From the NCBI GenBank assembly GCA_027451285.1, contig DAIDJP010000016.1:1-64000 (forward strand): a stretch of 64,000 nucleotides of DNA. Direction: 5' to 3'. The notes below the pieces were generated by a model. The model had not been told where the DNA came from. It made no database searches and saw nothing but the letters and a program-made list of their open reading frames with translations. This document shows positions 17,233-26,226 of the stretch, piece after piece; position 1 is the first letter of the stretch, and each line of letters begins with the position of its first letter. The translations under genes were made by a program, and so were the position numbers. The DNA comes from Acidimicrobiaceae bacterium. Lineage in GTDB: Bacteria; Actinomycetota; Acidimicrobiia; Acidimicrobiales; RAAP-2.

Positions 17233-18435
17233 GTGTCAGGACTGCTCGACGGCATTCGCGTCCTTGACCTGACCACGGTGCTCGCCGGCCCCTTCGCCGG
17301 CTATCAGCTCGCCCTCTTCGGCGCGGACGTGATCAAAATAGAAATACCCGGCACCGGAGACCTGGCCCGCGAGATGGGCGAGGACGAGGACCTGAAGGCC
17401 GTGGCGATGGGCGCGTCGTTCCTGGCCCAGAACGCCGGCAAGCGCTCGGTGACCGTCGATCTCAAGAGCGAGGCCGGCGTCGAGCTCTTCTCGCGACTGA
17501 TCCAGAGTGCCGACGTGCTGCTCGAGAACATGCGCCCCGGCGTCCTCGCGCGCCTCGGGTTCCCCTGGGAGCGCACGCACGAACTCAACCCGCGCCTCGT
17601 CTACTGCGCGGTGTCGGGATTCGGCCAGGATGGTCCGCTCGCCGGACGTCCCGCCTACGACCAGATCATCCAGGGCCTCGCGGGGCTCTCGGACGTGACC
17701 GGCGCGCCGAGCGGGGGGCCCTCGCGCATCGGCTTTCCCATCTGCGACACCCTCGGCGGTTTCGCCGCGGCGATGGCCGTCTGCGCGGGCCTCGCCCGGC
17801 GCGAACGTGAGGGCGTCGGCAGCTTCCTCGACGTCTCGATGCTCGAGACCGCGCTCACGGCGACCGGCTGGGTGGCCTCGGACGAGCTGATCGCCCGGCG
17901 TCCCGCGCGGCGCCACGGTAACCACAACGCGACCTCCTCGCCGTCAGGCACCTTCGTGACCGGCGAGGGACTGCTCAACATCGCGGCCAACACCCAGACC
18001 CAGTTCGAGGCGATCTGCGCGGTGATCGGGCGCAGCGACCTCGTCGCCGACCCGCGCTTTCGCACGCGCGCCGATCGCAAGAAGAACCGCGACTCGCTCA
18101 CCGTCGAGCTCGAGTCCGCGCTCTCGGCGCGCAGCGCCCTCGAGTGGGAGGAACTGCTCGCCACCGCGAGCGTGCCGGCCGGGCGCGTACTCTCACTGGG
18201 ATCTGCGATCTCCCAGGACCAGGTCGTCGCGCGCGGGCTGGTCCACGACGTGCCCGTCAACCTGCCCGGGCGCGACCACGTGTCCCTCTTGGGTAGCGGC
18301 GTGCACGTCGACGGCAAAGCCCTCGCGCCGCGCATCGCTCCGCCCACTCTTGGTCAGCACAACGACGAGGTGCTCTCCGAACTGGGATACTCCATGGAGG
18401 AGATAGAGAGGCTGCGACGTGACCACGTCATCTGA
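17233..18435 (+). CDS. Class III (CaiB/BaiF) CoA-transferase
   Basis: 400 residues from GTG 17233. The family's N-terminal GIRVLDLTTVLAGPFAGYQLALFGADVIKIE and SVTVDLKSEAG are present, as are ENMRPGVLARLGF, FGQDGPLAGRPAYD and the conserved Asp in SFLDVSMLE. These enzymes move CoA between carboxylic acids (for example succinyl-CoA donor to an acid acceptor). First gene of a tight five-gene catabolic run (17233-22812), 134 bases after the transporter; it would activate the imported acid. Exact acid unknown. Confidence 0.9.
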   Translation: MSGLLDGIRVLDLTTVLAGPFAGYQLALFGADVIKIEIPGTGDLAREMGEDEDLKAVAMGASFLAQNAGKRSVTVDLKSEAGVELFSRLIQSADVLLENMRPGVLARLGFPWERTHELNPRLVYCAVSGFGQDGPLAGRPAYDQIIQGLAGLSDVTGAPSGGPSRIGFPICDTLGGFAAAMAVCAGLARREREGVGSFLDVSMLETALTATGWVASDELIARRPARRHGNHNATSSPSGTFVTGEGLLNIAANTQTQFEAICAVIGRSDLVADPRFRTRADRKKNRDSLTVELESALSARSALEWEELLATASVPAGRVLSLGSAISQDQVVARGLVHDVPVNLPGRDHVSLLGSGVHVDGKALAPRIAPPTLGQHNDEVLSELGYSMEEIERLRRDHVI

Positions 18436-19570
18436 TTCGCTTCACGTCGGCTACCCGCGCGTCGAGATCATCGAGGAGGGCATGCGCGAGGGCATGCAGA
18501 TCGAGAGCGCCGATATCTCGATCGACGCCAAGCTGGCCCTGCTCGACGCCCTCTCGGCGACGGGCCTGTCGACGATCGTGGTTGGCTCCTTCGTCAGTCC
18601 CAAGTGGACGCCCCAGATGGCCCACGTGGACGAGCTGGTGAGCCGCTTCACGCCGCGCCCCGGCGTCACCTACACCGCCCTGGCGCTGAACGAGCGCGGG
18701 CGAGAGCGCATGCGCGCCTACCCCCAGCTGAGCGAGCCGCGCGAGCTGCCGCGCACGCTCGTGCACCTGTGCGACGTGTTCGTGCGGCGCAACACCAATC
18801 GCACCCAGGCCGAGGAGATCGCCCAGTGGCCGCGCACAATCGCCGACACGGTCGCCGCCGGCGTCAGCGAGGCCGGTATCGCGGTGAACGCCGCCTGGGG
18901 ATCGAACTGGCTGGGACCCTTCAGCCAGGACCAGCGCATGGAGATGCTCGAGCGCCAGTACGAGCTCTGGACGGCGGCCGGCGTGCGGGTGAACCGCATC
19001 TGGATCGGCGACCCCATGGCCTGGAACCGCCCCGACGTCGTGGCCGAGCAGATGCGCGCCCTGCGCGCGCGCTGGCCCGAGATCACGACGATCCACCTGC
19101 ACCTGCACGACGCGCGCGGCACCGCCCTCACGTCGGCCTACGAGGCCATGACCAACCTGGGGCCGGAGTGCACGTTGGTGCTGGACGCCTCCGTCGGCGG
19201 GATGGGGGGATGCCCCTACGGCGGGCACGGGCGAATGACGCGCATGATCCCCACCGAGGACCTGGTGGACCTGTGCAACGAGTTGGGCATCGAGACCGGG
19301 ATCGACCTCGACGCGCTGATCGAGGCAGCCCTGCTCGCCGAGGACGTCGTCGGCCACTCGCTGTGGGGCCACGTCTCCAAGGCCGGGCCGCGCCCGCGCG
19401 GGGACCGGCTCTATCCCATGGACCTGCCCTTCATCGAGACTGAAGAGCAGGCTCAGCACTTCCGTCTCGGGCCCGCCGCCTACGTTGGGGCGCCCTCGCC
19501 CTGGGCGGCCCCGATCGATTCGCCCGCGCGAGCGGCGCTCGACGCCGCGCGCGATGGGGATCGCCACTAG
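18419..19570 (+). CDS. HMG-CoA lyase-like (DRE-TIM) acyl-CoA lyase
   Basis: 383 residues, GTG start overlapping the previous gene by 17 bases. The TIM-barrel shows IEEGMREGMQIES near the N-terminus, GSFVSPKWTPQM, IHLHLHDARG (metal-binding His pair) and the signature VGGMGGCPYGGHG with the loop Cys. Known HMG-CoA lyases read R-D-G where this has R-E-G, so a metal-ligand Asp is replaced by Glu. It is also about 80 residues longer than HMG-CoA lyase, with a C-terminal extension. Likely cleaves a 3-hydroxy-acyl-CoA made after the CoA-transferase step. True substrate not determinable. Confidence 0.82.
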   Translation: MTTSSDSLHVGYPRVEIIEEGMREGMQIESADISIDAKLALLDALSATGLSTIVVGSFVSPKWTPQMAHVDELVSRFTPRPGVTYTALALNERGRERMRAYPQLSEPRELPRTLVHLCDVFVRRNTNRTQAEEIAQWPRTIADTVAAGVSEAGIAVNAAWGSNWLGPFSQDQRMEMLERQYELWTAAGVRVNRIWIGDPMAWNRPDVVAEQMRALRARWPEITTIHLHLHDARGTALTSAYEAMTNLGPECTLVLDASVGGMGGCPYGGHGRMTRMIPTEDLVDLCNELGIETGIDLDALIEAALLAEDVVGHSLWGHVSKAGPRPRGDRLYPMDLPFIETEEQAQHFRLGPAAYVGAPSPWAAPIDSPARAALDAARDGDRH

Positions 19571-19577
19571 GGGTGCG

Positions 19578-20402
19578 ATGACGACCGCGCGCACGAAGGG
19601 CCGGGCCAACGGCGACGCCTCGGTCCGCGCCGACGCCGACGCGGCCGAGGCCGACGAGGGCGCGAGCGGCGGCCTGCGCTCGCTCGATCGGCCCTTCGTG
19701 ATCCTGCGGGTGCTGCGCGAGCGGCGCGCCCCGATGCGCCTCACCGAGATCGCGACCGCCGCGTCGCTGCACCTGGCCACGACCCAGCGCATCGTGAACC
19801 TGCTCATCAAGCACGGCTACGTCGAGCGCGACGGCCTCGACTACCGCCTGGGGATCACGTCGCTGCTCAACAGCGCGACGTTCCGTCTGACCAACCCGCT
19901 CGTGCAGATCTCCGAGCCGATCCTCCAGCAGGTCACCGCCTCGACCGGTCTCACGTCGACGCTCTCGGTGCGCTACGAGCTGACCCAGGTGCTGTTGCTG
20001 CGCGTGCCGAGCAACCCGCCACTGCGCTACCAACTCCCCTTGGGTGAGCAGATGCCCCTGATGGTGGGCGGCGCGCGCGTGCTCGCGGCCGCCCTGTCGC
20101 CTGAGGACCTCGAGATGCTCCTCGAGGGCGTGGACAACATCCCCCTGGCGAGCGGGCTCGTGCTGGGGCGCCAGGAGTTCATCGACAGCCTGCGCGTGAT
20201 TCGCGAGCGGGGATACGCCTTCGGCCAGGGCCAGCGCGAGGCCGGGGCGATGTCGATCGCCGTACCGGTCTTTGACCGCGAGGGCGAGACGGTCGCCGCG
20301 ATCCAGCTCTCCTCGATGATCGAGGACATCCCGCGCGACGTGGACGCCCTGGTGATGGAACTCAAGCGCGCCAGCGCGGCCATCTCGCGGCGGATCCCGT
20401 GA
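19578..20402 (+). CDS. IclR-family transcriptional regulator
   Basis: 274 residues from ATG 19578, with AGGGG just upstream. After a 40-residue Ala/Asp-rich leader come the winged helix ([25 protein letters not shown] and [19 protein letters not shown]) and the IclR effector domain ([10 protein letters not shown] through [21 protein letters not shown]). It sits inside the operon it presumably controls and overlaps the next gene by four bases. IclR proteins usually sense the pathway substrate. Confidence 0.88.
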   Translation: MTTARTKGRANGDASVRADADAAEADEGASGGLRSLDRPFVILRVLRERRAPMRLTEIATAASLHLATTQRIVNLLIKHGYVERDGLDYRLGITSLLNSATFRLTNPLVQISEPILQQVTASTGLTSTLSVRYELTQVLLLRVPSNPPLRYQLPLGEQMPLMVGGARVLAAALSPEDLEMLLEGVDNIPLASGLVLGRQEFIDSLRVIRERGYAFGQGQREAGAMSIAVPVFDREGETVAAIQLSSMIEDIPRDVDALVMELKRASAAISRRIP

Positions 20403-21913
20403 CGACCTACGCGCTGCGCACGTATCGCAGCGACGAGCCCCTCGCCCACGAGGATCAGCTGGCCTTTCGCCTGGCCCGTCTGGCGGCGAGCGCGCCCGCG
20501 CCCGAGGCTGACGTGCTCGACATGGTGATCAACCGCGTGATCGACAACGCCGCCGTGGCCGCCGCCTCGCTGACCCGCGCCCCGGTGGTGGCCGCGCGCG
20601 ACATGGCCCTGCGCCACCCTCACGCGCCCGGCGCGAGCGTCCTCGGCGTCGACGCTCGCGTCTCGCCGGAGTGGGCCGCCTGGGCCAACGGCGTCGCGGT
20701 GCGCGAGCTCGACTTTCACGACACGTTCCTCGCCGCCGAGTACGCGCACCCCGGCGACAACATCCCGGCGATCCTCGCCCTCGCCCAGCACGCGCACGGG
20801 CGCGGTCTCACCGGCGCCGACGTGGCGCGCGCGATCGCCGTCTCCTACGAGGTCCAGATCGACCTGTGCCGCTCCGTGAGCCTGCACCGACACCACATCG
20901 ACCACGTGGCCCACCTGGGGCCCTCGATCACCGCGGGACTGGGCGCGCTGCTGGGCCTCGCCCCCGAGGTGACCTTCCACGCGATCGGCCAGGCCCTGCA
21001 CACGACGACCGCCACGCGCCAGTCGCGCAAGGGCGAGATCTCGACCTGGAAGGCCTACGCGCCGGCCTTCGCCGGCAAGGTCGCCATCGAGGCGGTGGAT
21101 CGCGCGATGCGCGGCCAGACCTCGCCGACGCCGATCTACGAGGGCGACAACGGCGTGATCGCCGTCCTCCTCGACGGCCCCTCGGCCGTCTACGAAGTGA
21201 ACCTGCCCGAGCCCGGCGCGCCCACGCGGGCGATCCTCGACTCCTTCACCAAGGCGTACTCGGCCGAGTACCAGGCCCAGGCCTGGATCGACCTGGCCCG
21301 GCGCCTGCACGTCGAACATCCTGAGCTGAGGGATCCCGCCATCGTCGAAGAGATCGTCCTGCACACCTCGCACCACACCCACGTGGTGATCGGCTCGGGC
21401 GCGAACGATCCCCAAAAGAGCGACCCGCACGCCTCGCGCGAGACCCTCGACCACTCGATTCCCTACATCCTCGCGGTCGCCCTCCAGGACGGCACCTGGC
21501 ACCACGAGCGCTCCTACGCGCGCTCGCGCGCGACGCGACCCGACACGGTCGCCCTCTGGCACAAGGTCCGCACCGTCGAGGACCCTGAGTGGAGCCGCCG
21601 CTACCTCTCCTTGGATCCGGCCGAGAAGGCCTTCGGGGGCCGTCTGGAAGCGCGTCTCGTCGACGGCTCGACGGTCGTCGCCGAGATCGCGGTGCCCGAC
21701 GCGCACCCCCTCGGGGCCGCGCCCTTCGCGCGCGCGCAGTACGTCGAGAAGTTCCGCGAGCTGGCGAGCGGCGTGCTCGATCAGCCAGAGATTGAGAGAT
21801 TCCTCGACGTCGCCCAGCGCCTCGACTCGCTGCGCGGCGACGAGCTGTTCGAACTCTCCTTCGTCGCGCCCGGCGCGCTCGAAGGTCTCGCGCCCACCCG
21901 AGGGATCATCTGA
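20399..21913 (+). CDS. prpD: MmgE/PrpD-family dehydratase (2-methylcitrate dehydratase-like)
   Basis: 504 residues, GTG start in an ATGA-type overlap with the regulator gene. Family features are [68 protein letters not shown] and the C-terminal [18 protein letters not shown] segment ([11 protein letters not shown]). Members dehydrate 2-methylcitrate, or in some cases decarboxylate cis-aconitate. The following prpB-like gene favours a methylcitrate-type role, but no methylcitrate synthase is present here. Confidence 0.85.
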   Translation: MTTYALRTYRSDEPLAHEDQLAFRLARLAASAPAPEADVLDMVINRVIDNAAVAAASLTRAPVVAARDMALRHPHAPGASVLGVDARVSPEWAAWANGVAVRELDFHDTFLAAEYAHPGDNIPAILALAQHAHGRGLTGADVARAIAVSYEVQIDLCRSVSLHRHHIDHVAHLGPSITAGLGALLGLAPEVTFHAIGQALHTTTATRQSRKGEISTWKAYAPAFAGKVAIEAVDRAMRGQTSPTPIYEGDNGVIAVLLDGPSAVYEVNLPEPGAPTRAILDSFTKAYSAEYQAQAWIDLARRLHVEHPELRDPAIVEEIVLHTSHHTHVVIGSGANDPQKSDPHASRETLDHSIPYILAVALQDGTWHHERSYARSRATRPDTVALWHKVRTVEDPEWSRRYLSLDPAEKAFGGRLEARLVDGSTVVAEIAVPDAHPLGAAPFARAQYVEKFRELASGVLDQPEIERFLDVAQRLDSLRGDELFELSFVAPGALEGLAPTRGII

Positions 21914-22812
21914 TGCTGCACGCGCACAAGTCGCCGGCAGAAAAGCGCGCGGCCCTGCGCGCACGCCTCGCCGAGGACCAGATCCTCGTATTGCCCGGCG
22001 CGTTCAACCCCCTCTCGGCGATGCTGATCGAGCAGAGGGGATTTGAGGGCGTCTACGTCTCGGGCGCCGTGCTGGCGGCCGACCTAGGACTGCCCGACGT
22101 GGGACTGACCACGCTGAGCGAGGTCGCCTCGCGCAGCGGCCAGATCGCCCGGGTGACTGACCTGCCCGTGATCGTCGACGCCGACACGGGATTTGGCGAG
22201 CCGATGAACGTCGCACGCACGCTCCAGAGCCTCGAGGACGCCGGGGTGGCCGGGCTGCACCTGGAGGACCAGGTCAATCCCAAGCGCTGCGGGCACTTAG
22301 ACGGCAAGGCGGTGGTGGGCCTCGAGGACGCGACCCGACGCGTGCGCGCGGCGTGCGACGCGCGGCGCGATCCCAACTTCCTTATCGTCGCGCGCACCGA
22401 CGCACGCGCGCTCGAGGGGCTCGACGCCACGATTCTCCGCGCTCGCGCCTACGTCGAGGCCGGCGCGGACGCGATCTTTCCCGAGGCGCTGTACTCGGCC
22501 GCGGAGTTCGCCGCGGTGCGCGCGGCGATCGACGTGCCGATCCTGGCCAACATGACCGAGTTCGGCAAGGGCGAGTCGCTCAGCGTGCGCCAGCTCGGCG
22601 ACCTCGGCGTCGACATGGTGATCTTCCCGGTGTCCCTGCTGCGCCTGGCCATGGGCGCGGCGCGTCGCGCCCTCGACGTCCTTGCGTCCGAGGGCGAGTT
22701 GAGTTCCCTGCTCGGCGAGATGCAGACGCGCAGCGAGCTCTACGAGCTGCTCGACTACGAGTCCTACACGCGCTTCGACCAGTCGGTCTTCGACTTTCGC
22801 CTCGGCGATTAG
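21913..22812 (+). CDS. prpB: Methylisocitrate lyase-like (isocitrate lyase/PEP mutase family)
   Basis: 299 residues; its ATG overlaps the prpD stop by one base. Motifs: YVSGAVLAADLGLPDVGLTT, VIVDADTGFGEPMNVART (Mg-binding Asp residues), LHLEDQVNPKRCGHLDGK (catalytic Cys loop, KRCGH in place of the usual KKCGH), VARTDARA and ILANMTEFGK. PrpB splits 2-methylisocitrate to pyruvate and succinate. Last gene of the catabolic run; its 3' end overlaps the convergent response-regulator gene by four bases. Confidence 0.88.
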   Translation: MLHAHKSPAEKRAALRARLAEDQILVLPGAFNPLSAMLIEQRGFEGVYVSGAVLAADLGLPDVGLTTLSEVASRSGQIARVTDLPVIVDADTGFGEPMNVARTLQSLEDAGVAGLHLEDQVNPKRCGHLDGKAVVGLEDATRRVRAACDARRDPNFLIVARTDARALEGLDATILRARAYVEAGADAIFPEALYSAAEFAAVRAAIDVPILANMTEFGKGESLSVRQLGDLGVDMVIFPVSLLRLAMGAARRALDVLASEGELSSLLGEMQTRSELYELLDYESYTRFDQSVFDFRLGD

Positions 22813-23456
22813 AGGTTGCGCTCGCTCGCCCAGTTGGTGAGCTGGTGGCGGTTGGAGAGCTGGAGCTTGCGAAGCACCGAGGAGACGTGGCTCTCGACCG
22901 TCTTGATGGAGATGGTCAGCTCGGTCGCGATGTCGCGATACGAGTAGCCGCGCGCGATCAGGCGCAGCACCTGGCGCTCGCGCGGGGTCAGCTGGTCCAG
23001 CTCGGCGTCGACGACCGCCTCGGGGTAGGCCGCCGGGTCGCTGCTCGCGAAGGCGTCGAGCACGAAGCCGGCCAGGCGCGGCGAGAAGACCACGTCGCCC
23101 GCACCGACGCGGCGGATGGCGTCGACGAGGTCGACGCCCGAGATGCTCTTGGTGACGTAACCGCGCGCGCCCGCGCGCACGATGGCGATGACGTCCTCGG
23201 CCGCGTCGGAGACCGAGAGCGCGAGGAAGTGGATCGCGGGACTGCTCGCGTGCACCTCGCGCAGCACCCGCAGCCCGCCGCCGCGCGGCATGTGCACGTC
23301 GAGCAGCACGACGTCGGGATTTCTCTCGAGGATCATCTCGATGGCCACGTCGACGTCGTCGGCCTCGCCGACGATCGTCAGCTCGCCCGCGAGCTCGGCG
23401 CGGATGCCGGCGCGGATCAACTCGTGGTCGTCGACCAGGAAGACCGTGGGCGTCAC
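22809..23456 (-). CDS. NarL/LuxR-type response regulator
   Basis: 215 residues; GTG start overlapping the kinase stop by four bases (GTGA), so strictly coupled. Receiver domain: FLVDDHELIRAGI (acid pair), DVVLLDVHMPRGGG (phospho-acceptor Asp) and YVTKSISG (Lys). The C-terminal LuxR helix-turn-helix reads LTPRERQVLRLIARGYSYRDIATELTISIKTVESHVSSVLRKL. Partner of the PspC-type kinase upstream; a probable target is the inverted repeat at 24771-24812. Confidence 0.92.
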   Translation of the reverse strand: MTPTVFLVDDHELIRAGIRAELAGELTIVGEADDVDVAIEMILERNPDVVLLDVHMPRGGGLRVLREVHASSPAIHFLALSVSDAAEDVIAIVRAGARGYVTKSISGVDLVDAIRRVGAGDVVFSPRLAGFVLDAFASSDPAAYPEAVVDAELDQLTPRERQVLRLIARGYSYRDIATELTISIKTVESHVSSVLRKLQLSNRHQLTNWASERNL

Positions 23457-24706
23457 GAGAGGCTCCGCGCCAGGACGAGCTCGACCTCGGTGCCCGATCC
23501 CACGTCGGTGCGGATCGTGGCGCGCCCGCCGACGGCCTCGAGGCGAGCGCGGATGGAGAGCTCGATGCCCTTGCGATCCGCCGCCACGTCGTCGACGTCG
23601 AAGCCCCGGCCGAGGTCGCGCACGTAGGCCGAGATCCTCTCGGGTTCGACCTCGGCGGACAGGGAGATCGAAGAGGCCCCGGACCACTTGGCGGCGTTCA
23701 CCGTGGCTTCGCGGGCCGCGCCGAGCAGGGCCAGGGCGCGGTCGTCGACCTCGCAGTCGCCGACCACCACGAGCTCGATGCGCACGCCGTAGGCGTCCTC
23801 GACGTCGGCCTGGATCTGGGCCGCGAGCGTGGCGAAGGAGGTCGGCGACGAGGCTCCGGCGGGGTCAAAGAGCCACTGGCGCAGGGACCGCTCCTGGGCG
23901 CGGGCCAGGCGCACGACGTCGCTCTCGTTGGCGGCGGCGCGCTCGATCAGCGTGAGCGTTTGGAGGACCGAGTCATGGATCTGGGTCGCCATGGCGGCGC
24001 GCTCTTGCATGCGCATCCGCTCGCGGCGCTCGACCGTGAGGTCGCGCACCGTGCGCAGCCACCACGGCGCGAGCAGCACGAGCAACCCGGCGATGACGAC
24101 GAACGCGCCGATCAGGGCGGGTAGGGCGGCGCTCCAGACGCCCCCGACGTGGTTGAGGACGTGGAACCCGACGCTGATCAAGATGACCCCGGGAATCACG
24201 CGCCACAGGATCCCGCGCCAGCCGCGCACGGTCGTCGCGCTGAGTCCCGGCGTGGCCCCGGCGAGCGAGCGCAGGAACGCCCGCTCCTCGTCCGAGGAGC
24301 CGAACCAGATGATGAGAACCCCCAGCGAGCTGACCATCAGCGACGGGACGAAGCCGGAGAGGACCCAGGTCCCACGCGAGAGGAGCGTCGAGACGATGAC
24401 GATCGTGACGATCACCGCGAAGAGCGGCATCGCCCACTTCATCTTGCGCTGGGCCCCGACGTTCTCGGCGATCGAGCGGTCCTCGCCCGAGCGCGCGACG
24501 AAGAGCCAGAGCAGGACGTAGAGGACGAGACCGAGCCCGCCGACGAGCGCCCCGATGGCGAAGGCCAGGCGCAGGGACTGCTCGCGCACGCCAAAGCGCA
24601 CCGCGAGACCGGCGCAGACGCCGCCCAGGACGGCACCGGACGCGCTGCGACGAAACGGGCGCTGGGCCACGCCGAGGGTGGGGTGACTGGCGACGGTGAC
24701 TGGCAT
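23453..24706 (-). CDS. PspC-domain sensor histidine kinase (LiaS/DesK type)
   Basis: 417 residues from ATG 24706 (GAGAGGTG upstream). An N-terminal PspC domain (FRRSASGAVLGGVCAGLAVRFGVREQSLRLAFAIGALVGG with its membrane helix) is followed by four more membrane segments to about residue 220. The HisKA_3 box is ATQIHDSVLQTLTLI, and the HATPase domain has AAREATVNAAKWSGA, VRDLGRGFDVD and GGRATIRTDVGSGTEVEL. The kinase probably senses envelope stress directly through PspC. Divergent from another PspC gene. Confidence 0.9.
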   Translation of the reverse strand: MPVTVASHPTLGVAQRPFRRSASGAVLGGVCAGLAVRFGVREQSLRLAFAIGALVGGLGLVLYVLLWLFVARSGEDRSIAENVGAQRKMKWAMPLFAVIVTIVIVSTLLSRGTWVLSGFVPSLMVSSLGVLIIWFGSSDEERAFLRSLAGATPGLSATTVRGWRGILWRVIPGVILISVGFHVLNHVGGVWSAALPALIGAFVVIAGLLVLLAPWWLRTVRDLTVERRERMRMQERAAMATQIHDSVLQTLTLIERAAANESDVVRLARAQERSLRQWLFDPAGASSPTSFATLAAQIQADVEDAYGVRIELVVVGDCEVDDRALALLGAAREATVNAAKWSGASSISLSAEVEPERISAYVRDLGRGFDVDDVAADRKGIELSIRARLEAVGGRATIRTDVGSGTEVELVLARSLS

Positions 24707-24770
24707 GATCGACACCTCTCGAGGACTGCGCAAAGTCTTCCACGGCGCCGTCGCGCTGTCACTAGGGGGG

Positions 24771-24812
24771 AACCCTGAACGCCGGGGGCGAGGTGGGGGT
24801 GTCCTCAGGGTT
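24771..24812. promoter_or_regulatory. Inverted repeat between divergent PspC genes
   Basis: AACCCTGA (24771-24778) and TCAGGGTT (24805-24812) are perfect inverted copies 26 bases apart, in the 149-bp region between the kinase and the second PspC gene. Good position for autoregulation by the NarL-type regulator; this is inferred from position only. Confidence 0.5.
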
Positions 24813-24855
24813 CTCCACTATGGCGCGCCGCGCCACGCTTTCCTACCGTGGCCTC

Positions 24856-25782
24856 ATGGACGACACCACCGCACAGCCACCGAGCGACCAGGCACCGGAC
24901 GGCCCGCCGCCGGGCGAGCCGGCGAACCGGCACCTCTATCGCAGCCGATCGACGCGTCTGGTCGGCGGGGTTTGCGGGGGCCTCGCCGAGCGCTTCGACG
25001 TGGACGTGAATCTCGTGCGCGTGGGCTTCATCGTCCTGGCGTTCCTGTGGGGGATCGGCATCGTCGTCTACCTCGCGATGTGGGTTCTCGTGCCGCGGCG
25101 CGAGGGCGGCTCCACCACGGCGCCGACGTCGCTGCGCGCGATGACGCGCTCGTCGTCGATCCTGCTCGTCGCGGTGATCGTCGCGCTTATCGTGTTGGTG
25201 TCGAACCACCACCGCTTCAACGGACCGGGCAACGCGATCGCGGTGCTGTGGATCGCGCTGCTCGCGGCGCTCGCGTTCATGGCGATCCGCTCGCCCGGCG
25301 GGCGATCGCTACGACGGATCTTCTTTCGCTTCCTCTTCGGTCTCGTGAGCGCGGGCGTCCTCATCATCGCGGCGGTGGCGCTCTACGTGGTCACCTCGGG
25401 GGTGCCGCTGCGCGGCGGCACCGGCGTGCGCCTGTGGCAGCCGACCTCGCTCGCCCAGACCGATCACCGCTACGCGCTCGCGGTGGGACGTTCGGTGATC
25501 GACCTCTCCGCGGTGAAGTTCCCGACGAGCGGCTACGACGTGACGGCGAGCGTCGGCGTGGGGATGCTCGAGGTCGTGGTGCCCAACCGCGTCGTCGTCG
25601 ACCTGCGCACCCACGTGGGCATCGGTGCAGTGTCCTTTCCCACCGTGGGCTTTTCGAACGGCGGTTTCGTCGAGGTTCCCGCGGGCGTCGACGCGGCGAC
25701 GGCCGGGCACCTCGTCCTCGACGCGCAAGTCGGCATCGGCCAGGTCGTCGTCGAGCGGGCCAACGCCTTCAGCGGCTACTAG
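24856..25782 (+). CDS. PspC-domain membrane protein with LiaF-like C-terminal region
   Basis: 308 residues from ATG 24856. After a Pro-rich start comes a PspC domain (RSTRLVGGVCGGLAERFDVDVNLVRVGFIVLAFLWGIG), then three more membrane segments. The exterior beta-rich region (SVIDLSAVKF, VTASVGVGMLEVVVPNRVVVDLRTHVGIGAV) resembles the C-terminal domain of LiaF-type proteins. LiaF-like proteins restrain LiaS-type kinases, which suits its place next to the kinase pair. No clear ribosome site; possibly leaderless. Its stop overlaps the convergent pilin-like gene by four bases. Confidence 0.82.
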   Translation: MDDTTAQPPSDQAPDGPPPGEPANRHLYRSRSTRLVGGVCGGLAERFDVDVNLVRVGFIVLAFLWGIGIVVYLAMWVLVPRREGGSTTAPTSLRAMTRSSSILLVAVIVALIVLVSNHHRFNGPGNAIAVLWIALLAALAFMAIRSPGGRSLRRIFFRFLFGLVSAGVLIIAAVALYVVTSGVPLRGGTGVRLWQPTSLAQTDHRYALAVGRSVIDLSAVKFPTSGYDVTASVGVGMLEVVVPNRVVVDLRTHVGIGAVSFPTVGFSNGGFVEVPAGVDAATAGHLVLDAQVGIGQVVVERANAFSGY

Positions 25783-26207
25783 TTCGCGTAGCAGCCGTTG
25801 TGGCGGCTGGGCTCGCCCTCGGAGCCTCTCACGGGCGCCCCGTGGACCGGTCGCACCCCGAGGGCGACGCCGTTCCAGGTGATGGCGTATCCCGGCTGGC
25901 TCGGCCAGGAGCGCAGGAGCGGCTTGCTCGAGCCTGTCGCCCACGCGGTGCCGGCGGGCGGATACGTGCCGTGGCGCGTGACGTAGGCGTTGAGCGCCGC
26001 GCCCACCGTCTCGAAGTTCGTCAGGCACGTCGCCTGGGCGGCGGCGCGTCCGGCGCTGGTCCCCGCCAGTGTGGTGCCCGGCGCGAGCGAGACGCTCGGC
26101 GTCTTCGAGGTCTGGGAGAGCACGACGACGACGAGTATCGCCACGATGATCAGGGCCGCCACCGTCGCGACCAGGGCGATCCCCGACTCCCTACTGCGCG
26201 GCTCCAT
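25779..26207 (-). CDS. Small pilin-like exported protein
   Basis: 142 residues. The N-terminus RESGIALVATVAALIIVAILVVVVLS resembles a type IV prepilin signal (Gly followed by a hydrophobic helix after a basic start), but the Glu at position +5 of true pilins is replaced by Ala. The rest is a small soluble domain with two Cys residues (ATCLTNFETVGAALNAYVTRHGTYPPAG and a C-terminal NGCYAN), a layout seen in minor pseudopilins. It lies 20 bases downstream of the exporter gene on the same strand, so it may be co-transcribed with the peptide system; whether it takes part is unknown. Confidence 0.6.
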   Translation of the reverse strand: MEPRSRESGIALVATVAALIIVAILVVVVLSQTSKTPSVSLAPGTTLAGTSAGRAAAQATCLTNFETVGAALNAYVTRHGTYPPAGTAWATGSSKPLLRSWPSQPGYAITWNGVALGVRPVHGAPVRGSEGEPSRHNGCYAN

Positions 26208-26226
26208 CGGTCGATGCTAACCCGGC

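Noticed and set aside
20027..21964. 645-residue minus-strand frame opposite prpD
   Set aside because: Shadow of the prpD coding strand; no recognisable motif and no ribosome site.
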